Assembly: GCA_017454325.1 (NCBI GenBank)
Contig: JAFTDG010000045.1
Location: 1 to 35,368, forward strand
Source of the DNA: Desulfovibrio sp.
GTDB lineage: Bacteria > Desulfobacterota > Desulfovibrionia > Desulfovibrionales > Desulfovibrionaceae
Length of the DNA stretch: 35,368 nt
Direction: 5' to 3'
Part shown: in pieces, positions 31,205 to 35,368 of the stretch
How the letters are laid out: every line of letters starts with the position of its first letter
Position numbering within the stretch: the stretch's first letter is position 1
The notes under the pieces: generated by a model
Seen by the model: only the letters and a program-made list of their open reading frames with translations
Database searches by the model: none
Told to the model about the DNA's origin: nothing
Position numbers and translations under genes: made by a program

Positions 31205-33823
31205 ATGCGCTACACACAATTTTTAGTGGCGGTGCTCATGCTGTTCCTATCATCTGCAGTAAGTCAGGCCGCACCTGGGGAAGATCGTCTTCTAACGCGT
31301 CTTCCCAATGGCCTTCGTGTCTGCATTATCAAAGACTCACGTTTTCCTCTGGCGGCTACACGCCTTTATGTGCGCACCGGTTCGGCCAACGAAGACCTGA
31401 AACAAGCTGGCATCAGCCACCTGCTGGAACATATGGTCTTCAAAGGGACAGATCATCGTCCTAAAGGACAGATATCCCGCGAAGTAGAAGCCCTAGGTGG
31501 CTACTTAAACGCGGCAACGAGCTTTGACAAAACTTGGTATATTACTGATATGCCCGCCGCACACTGGCGAACAGGCATGGATGTGGTCAAGGAAATGGCC
31601 TTCCAGGCTTCGCTGGACGCGCATGAACTCGAGGCGGAGAAAGCGGTGGTCATATCTGAACTTGAAAGAGATCAGGATTCCCCCAACCATCGCTTATTTG
31701 AGGCACTGCAGACGTCAGCCCTGCACCATACGCCCTACGGACGTCCCATTATCGGTTTTACAGAGACTGTACGTGCCATTACTGCCGATGACTTGCGCGC
31801 TTATGTGCGTCGTTGGTACCAGCCGCAAAACATGCTGTTGCTGGTGGCCGGTGATATTGACCCGCAGGCCGTACTGGAACATGCCACTGCGCTATTCGGC
31901 GATCTCGTCAATACACAGGAATTTTCTGTACCGACACCCATGGATATTCAAAAAGCCCCCGGTGGCCCCCGCGTGGAAGTAGTGCGCGGCCCCTGGAACA
32001 AAGTCTATCTAGGGCTGGCTTTTCCAGCTCCCGCCCTGACGGATGTACGTTCCGTAAGTCTGGATGTGCTCTGTTATGTCTTGGGAGGAGATAGCTCTTC
32101 TGTGTTGCCGCTAGCCTATATGTATGACAAGCGGCTTGTAGACCAAATTGACATGGGCAATATGAGTTTAGCCCGTGGGGGTATGCTTTACCTGACAGCC
32201 ACTCTGGCACCAGAAAACCTGAAAGAATTCTGGGACAGCCTCACGACGCGTTTGGCTAACGTCAAAGCCGCCTCCTTCAAACCGGATGCACTAAAACGAG
32301 CTCGCTATAATCTTGAGGATGCCATGGACCGCTCTGCTGAAACGCTTACGGGACTTGCTTCTTGGGCGGGGGCGGTACAGTTTGATATGGGCGGCGACCA
32401 GATGGAGCAAAACCTGCGCTTTGCTCAACGTCATGTGGATACCGACGAGGTGCAACAGGCCATCAGCCATTGGCTCAACCCATCGCTTATCCGTGTGCGT
32501 GTGCTGGCCCCAGAGAATATTGCCCTTCCAGATCTTGAAGCCATATTGCAGAAAAACTGGCCGGATCTTTCCATATCTCCAGTCCAGCCTGCACTGGGAA
32601 CTGCCAGGGGGCAGCGGGAAAAGTTGCATCTGGGGGGAGGGCGTACACTCGTTCTCCTTCCTGACGATACCGTGCCGTATGTATCTTTTGACTTTATGCA
32701 GCCAGGCGGCAATGCCCTGTTGGCTCCCCGGCAACAGGGCCTGGCAGAACTGACCGCCCGCACGTTGACGGAAGGGTGTGGCAAGATGGATGCGCCAGCT
32801 CTCGGGCGATATTTGGCGAACAGGGCAGCGGCACTGGAGGCAAAAGCTGGCATACAGTCGTTTACTGTATCACTGACAGGCCCCTCTCGTTTCAATACAG
32901 ATTATTTATCCCTTCTGGGCGACGTACTGCGCAAGCCGCGGTTGGAAGAGAAGGATGTGCGCCGTAAGGCAGAAGATGTCAAGGCAGCTATCCGCCAACG
33001 AGCAGACAAGCCCACGGCCTTTCTGTTCTCTCGCCTTGGGCCTTTCCTTTATCCTGGAGGACAAGTTTATGGGTATGATCCCCTGGGAACGGAGGCAGCA
33101 CTTGATGCCTTTACAGTAGCAGATGTGCGTGCTTTTTGGAAAAAACAGTTGATCCAACCCTGGACTCTCTCTGTTGCTGGAGATTTTGACCGTGATGCTG
33201 TGCTTGCTTTTGCCAAAAGCTTGCCTGTGCCAGAAAAGGATTCTTTCAAGCTTACAGCACCTACATGGGGTTCGCAAAAAAAGTTGGATCTGCACATGCC
33301 GGGTCGTAATCAGGCCCATGTCTTGCAGGCTTTTAAGGCCGTTCCTGTAACACATGCCGATGCACCCGCTCTTTCCCTGTTGCAGGCGGTGCTTGCCGGA
33401 CAAAGTGGACTGTTGTTTACCAGGCTGCGTGATGACCAGGGGCTGGGCTATGTGGTCACAGCCATGTATAATGGCATGGCTGAGACAGGACGCATGGTCT
33501 TTTACATTGGCACAACGCCCGACAGAGTGGAACAGGCCCAACAGGGCTTTGCCTCTATTATTGCAGAGCTCAAAAGCAAGCCCTTGCCAACGGAATTGTT
33601 GCAGGCCGGAGCGAACAGCCTGCTAGGCAACTACCTCCGGGGACGGCAGAGCCTGGCCTCCCGTGCAGGTGAAGCTGCTACTGAAGTGACACTGAACCTT
33701 CCCGAAGGCTTTGAACAGTCTATTATTGATCGTGCCGGAAAGCTTACACCGGAAGACCTTTTGATCGTTGCGCAGAAATATCTCAGAGAGGATGCGCGTT
33801 ATGATGTGACGTTACTGCCATAG
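31205..33823 (+). CDS. Secreted M16-family zinc peptidase (pitrilysin type)
   Basis: An 872-residue protein with a signal peptide (MRYTQFLVAVLMLFLSSAVSQA), so it acts in the periplasm or outside. The inverted zinc motif HLLEH (72-76) and third ligand Glu152 (SELERDQDSP), 76 residues later, mark an active M16 peptidase. A second M16-like half (about 480-872) lacks HxxEH, as in the two-domain single-chain members, where it closes the chamber over short peptides. The ATG at 31205 is chosen because GGGAG lies 5 bases before it and the signal follows; an upstream frame from 31169 adds 12 unrelated residues. It is 35 bases after livF and is probably co-transcribed, so peptide breakdown and amino-acid uptake may be linked. 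Confidence 0.92.
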   Translation: MRYTQFLVAVLMLFLSSAVSQAAPGEDRLLTRLPNGLRVCIIKDSRFPLAATRLYVRTGSANEDLKQAGISHLLEHMVFKGTDHRPKGQISREVEALGGYLNAATSFDKTWYITDMPAAHWRTGMDVVKEMAFQASLDAHELEAEKAVVISELERDQDSPNHRLFEALQTSALHHTPYGRPIIGFTETVRAITADDLRAYVRRWYQPQNMLLLVAGDIDPQAVLEHATALFGDLVNTQEFSVPTPMDIQKAPGGPRVEVVRGPWNKVYLGLAFPAPALTDVRSVSLDVLCYVLGGDSSSVLPLAYMYDKRLVDQIDMGNMSLARGGMLYLTATLAPENLKEFWDSLTTRLANVKAASFKPDALKRARYNLEDAMDRSAETLTGLASWAGAVQFDMGGDQMEQNLRFAQRHVDTDEVQQAISHWLNPSLIRVRVLAPENIALPDLEAILQKNWPDLSISPVQPALGTARGQREKLHLGGGRTLVLLPDDTVPYVSFDFMQPGGNALLAPRQQGLAELTARTLTEGCGKMDAPALGRYLANRAAALEAKAGIQSFTVSLTGPSRFNTDYLSLLGDVLRKPRLEEKDVRRKAEDVKAAIRQRADKPTAFLFSRLGPFLYPGGQVYGYDPLGTEAALDAFTVADVRAFWKKQLIQPWTLSVAGDFDRDAVLAFAKSLPVPEKDSFKLTAPTWGSQKKLDLHMPGRNQAHVLQAFKAVPVTHADAPALSLLQAVLAGQSGLLFTRLRDDQGLGYVVTAMYNGMAETGRMVFYIGTTPDRVEQAQQGFASIIAELKSKPLPTELLQAGANSLLGNYLRGRQSLASRAGEAATEVTLNLPEGFEQSIIDRAGKLTPEDLLIVAQKYLREDARYDVTLLP

Positions 33824-33879
33824 GTCGATCATTGGCTCTGATTGTACAGCGCCGCGTACACAGTACATGCAAAATTACA

Positions 33880-33933
33880 GCTGCTCCCGTAATCGCAGAC
33901 TTAAGCTCTGATTAGGGGAGCAGCATTTTTTTT
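33880..33933 (+). terminator. Large rho-independent terminator after the liv-peptidase operon
   Basis: GCTGCTCCC (33880-33888) pairs with GGGAGCAGC (33916-33924), with further internal pairing TAAT/ATTA and CAGA/TCTG, followed by A and eight T. It is unusually long and ends transcription about 57 bases after the peptidase stop codon. Confidence 0.85.
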
Positions 33934-34396
33934 GTTAAAACAGTATGTTAAAAAAATATGTAAAAAATTCAAAAAATATTCAATGAAATTTTTCGCAGCT
34001 GGAGCGCTTCCGGGAAATGTCAAGCGTGAGACACCATTGATTTGTGCTTTTCTCCCTTGAAATAGCTCTAGTCAGAGATTATCTTGATCATTTGCAGGGG
34101 TAAAGAAACGGCTTTCTTTATGCTACAATGCATACTGCGACTCGCTCTATTAACCCCAAAAGCTACAGCATAAAAATCATAAGTAAAGACACTGTATTGG
34201 CATGTGACTAGGAACGCTTTTTTACAACTCTCGTTGACACAGGCCAGTCCTTTTGAGATTTTCTAGAAGTTGTCTGCAAACCGGATTTGCTCACACTTTA
34301 GGGAAGAGATAATGCCGCGTATCTGCTGGCGGGATGCTGTGTTCTTGCAGCTAGATGCTTTGCTGGTTCAAATATTTTTTGTCTGGAGACGTAACC
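33934..34396 (+). promoter_or_regulatory. nrdD: Intergenic region and long leader of nrdD
   Basis: There is no gene in these 463 bases. The first 70 are AT-rich. GGGGTAA (34097-34103) can pair with TTAACCCC (34150-34157, one bulge), and TTTATGCT (34117-34124) pairs perfectly with AGCATAAA (34167-34174). The interleaved order would form a pseudoknot. A promoter may lie at TTGACA (34234-34239) with a poor -10 GATTTT 17 bp on. Small hairpins follow: GCAAA/TTTGC (34276-34290) and AGATA/TATCT (34307-34324). I found no convincing NrdR box. Confidence 0.35.
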
Positions 34397-35368
34397 ATGC
34401 TTACCGACATCATCAAGCGGGACGGTACGGAAGTCCCCTTTGATTCTGTCAAAATCCTCAATGCCATCACCAAGGCCAACAAGGCTGTAGCTGGTGAGGA
34501 CATGTCGCCGACCGACCTTTTGTATGTCACCGAAAAAGTGTGCAAGGTCCTGGACGAACGTGGTCTAAAGCATGTGGAAGAAATCCAGGACGTTGTCGAG
34601 GAAACCCTGATCCGTTTTGATTACGCAAAAACGGCAAAGGCCTATATTCTTTACCGTGCTGAGCATACGAAGATCCGTAATGCGGAATCGTATCTCATGG
34701 ATATCTACAAAAAGCTGACCTATTCCCCGGCCATTAAGGAAGATATCAAACGCGAAAATGCCAATATTGACGGTGACACGGCTATGGGAACTATGCTCAA
34801 GTATGGTTCCGAAGGCTCCAAGTTTTTCATCGACAACTATATCCTGCCCAAAGATGCGTCGGCCGCTCATATCAATGGTGACATTCATATTCACGATAAA
34901 GATTTTTACATGCTCACGGAGACATGTTGCCAGATAGATCTTATTCCTTTGTTCAAAAATGGTTTTTCCACGGGGCATGGGCATTTACGGGAACCCAACT
35001 CCATTGAGAGCTATTCCGCCCTGGCCTGCATTGCTATTCAGGCCAACCAGAACGAAATGCATGGCGGGCAAAGTATACCGCATTTTGACTATGCCATGGC
35101 AGACGGTGTTATCAAAACCTATCGCAAGGAATATGAACGTGCTTTTACTGCGGTTTTGCGTATCGCCGGGGGCCTGGGGGAAAAAGAGGCTGTGACGCAG
35201 ACCCGTCAATGCATGGGCCGTCTGGCAGAGTGCCCACGCATGGGTTCTATCGACGCCTATGGAGAAAAGCTCGTTGCGGCGTGTCCTGACCAGATGCGTG
35301 AACTTGTGGCACGGGCGCACGCCTATGCCGTTGAGGAGGCTCTAAAATATACTGAACGGCGTACCTAC
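34397..35368 (+). CDS. nrdD: Anaerobic (class III) ribonucleoside-triphosphate reductase, N-terminal part
   Basis: 324 codons are open to the window edge with no stop; the gene continues outside. Residues 1-95 are an ATP-cone allosteric domain (IIKRDGTEVPFDSVKILNAITKANKA). The catalytic domain begins with HINGDIHIHDKDFYM (158-172), a Cys pair at 177-178 where the first active-site cysteine is expected, SALACIAIQANQNEMHGGQSIPHFDYAMADGV (206-237), and the expected helical continuation. The enzyme makes dNTPs without oxygen using a glycyl radical. The Gly radical loop and zinc site would lie beyond the window, as would an nrdG activase if adjacent. GGAG lies 8 bases before the ATG, after a 463-base non-coding stretch. 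Confidence 0.95.
   Translation, partial: MLTDIIKRDGTEVPFDSVKILNAITKANKAVAGEDMSPTDLLYVTEKVCKVLDERGLKHVEEIQDVVEETLIRFDYAKTAKAYILYRAEHTKIRNAESYLMDIYKKLTYSPAIKEDIKRENANIDGDTAMGTMLKYGSEGSKFFIDNYILPKDASAAHINGDIHIHDKDFYMLTETCCQIDLIPLFKNGFSTGHGHLREPNSIESYSALACIAIQANQNEMHGGQSIPHFDYAMADGVIKTYRKEYERAFTAVLRIAGGLGEKEAVTQTRQCMGRLAECPRMGSIDAYGEKLVAACPDQMRELVARAHAYAVEEALKYTERRTY

Noticed and set aside
34186..34203. NrdR box upstream of nrdD
   Set aside because: ACACTGTATTGGCATGTG only loosely resembles the NrdR palindrome and has no properly spaced partner.

Overview
The window looks like chromosome from a sulfate-reducing deltaproteobacterium of the Desulfovibrio group (Desulfobacterota). The main evidence is the complete dsrMKJOP operon for the membrane complex of dissimilatory sulfite reduction, sulfate adenylyltransferase (sat) close by, a periplasmic tetraheme cytochrome c3, and a class III anaerobic ribonucleotide reductase at the right edge. 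No species can be named from the sequence alone. I see no CRISPR array, insertion sequence, integrase or phage gene.

Layout. 1-72: the 3' end of a tRNA (probably Leu) and its terminator. 263-2581: a compact cassette of an ArsR-type regulator and two tandem radical-SAM genes. It is AT-rich, differs in codon use from the rest, and looks acquired next to the tRNA. 2598-5123 (minus): a TraT-like lipoprotein, cytochrome c3, and an HD protein with a decayed nucleotidyltransferase domain. 5288-10939 (minus): an RsbRD-N-type protein followed by dsrM-K-J-O-P, with a promoter at the head and a terminator at the end. 11093-12070 (minus): a VKOR-thioredoxin membrane protein. 12285-13556 (minus): sat, with a Rex-like operator inside its promoter. 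13686-19065 (minus): a run of accC-like, fused accA-accD-like, biotin-carrier-like, a small unknown gene and ssb. 19058-22046 (plus): a purine nucleoside phosphorylase behind a highly structured 205-nt leader, then typA. 22065-23303 (minus): an HD hydrolase. 23570-26297 (plus): rplM, rpsI, terminator, then a YcaO-domain gene. 26432-33823 (plus): a branched-chain amino-acid ABC transporter (livJ, attenuator, livH, livM, livG, livF) continuing into a secreted M16 zinc peptidase. 33824-34396: an intergenic stretch with a strong terminator and possible RNA structure. 34397 to the end: nrdD, cut off by the window edge.

How they fit together. Sat activates sulfate. DsrMKJOP is thought to link the menaquinone pool and periplasmic electrons to sulfite reduction, and cytochrome c3 is the usual periplasmic electron shuttle in these bacteria. 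The VKOR protein probably supports disulfide chemistry in the periplasm. The acc genes form a divergent three-protein biotin carboxylase, probably making malonyl-CoA. The liv transporter plus M16 peptidase suggests uptake of amino acids released from peptides.

The observations most worth a second look are the structured leader with mutually exclusive hairpins in front of the nucleoside phosphorylase, the divergent carboxylase with inverted domain order, the Rex-type operator at sat, and the tRNA-adjacent ArsR/radical-SAM cassette with palindromes at both of its promoter regions.
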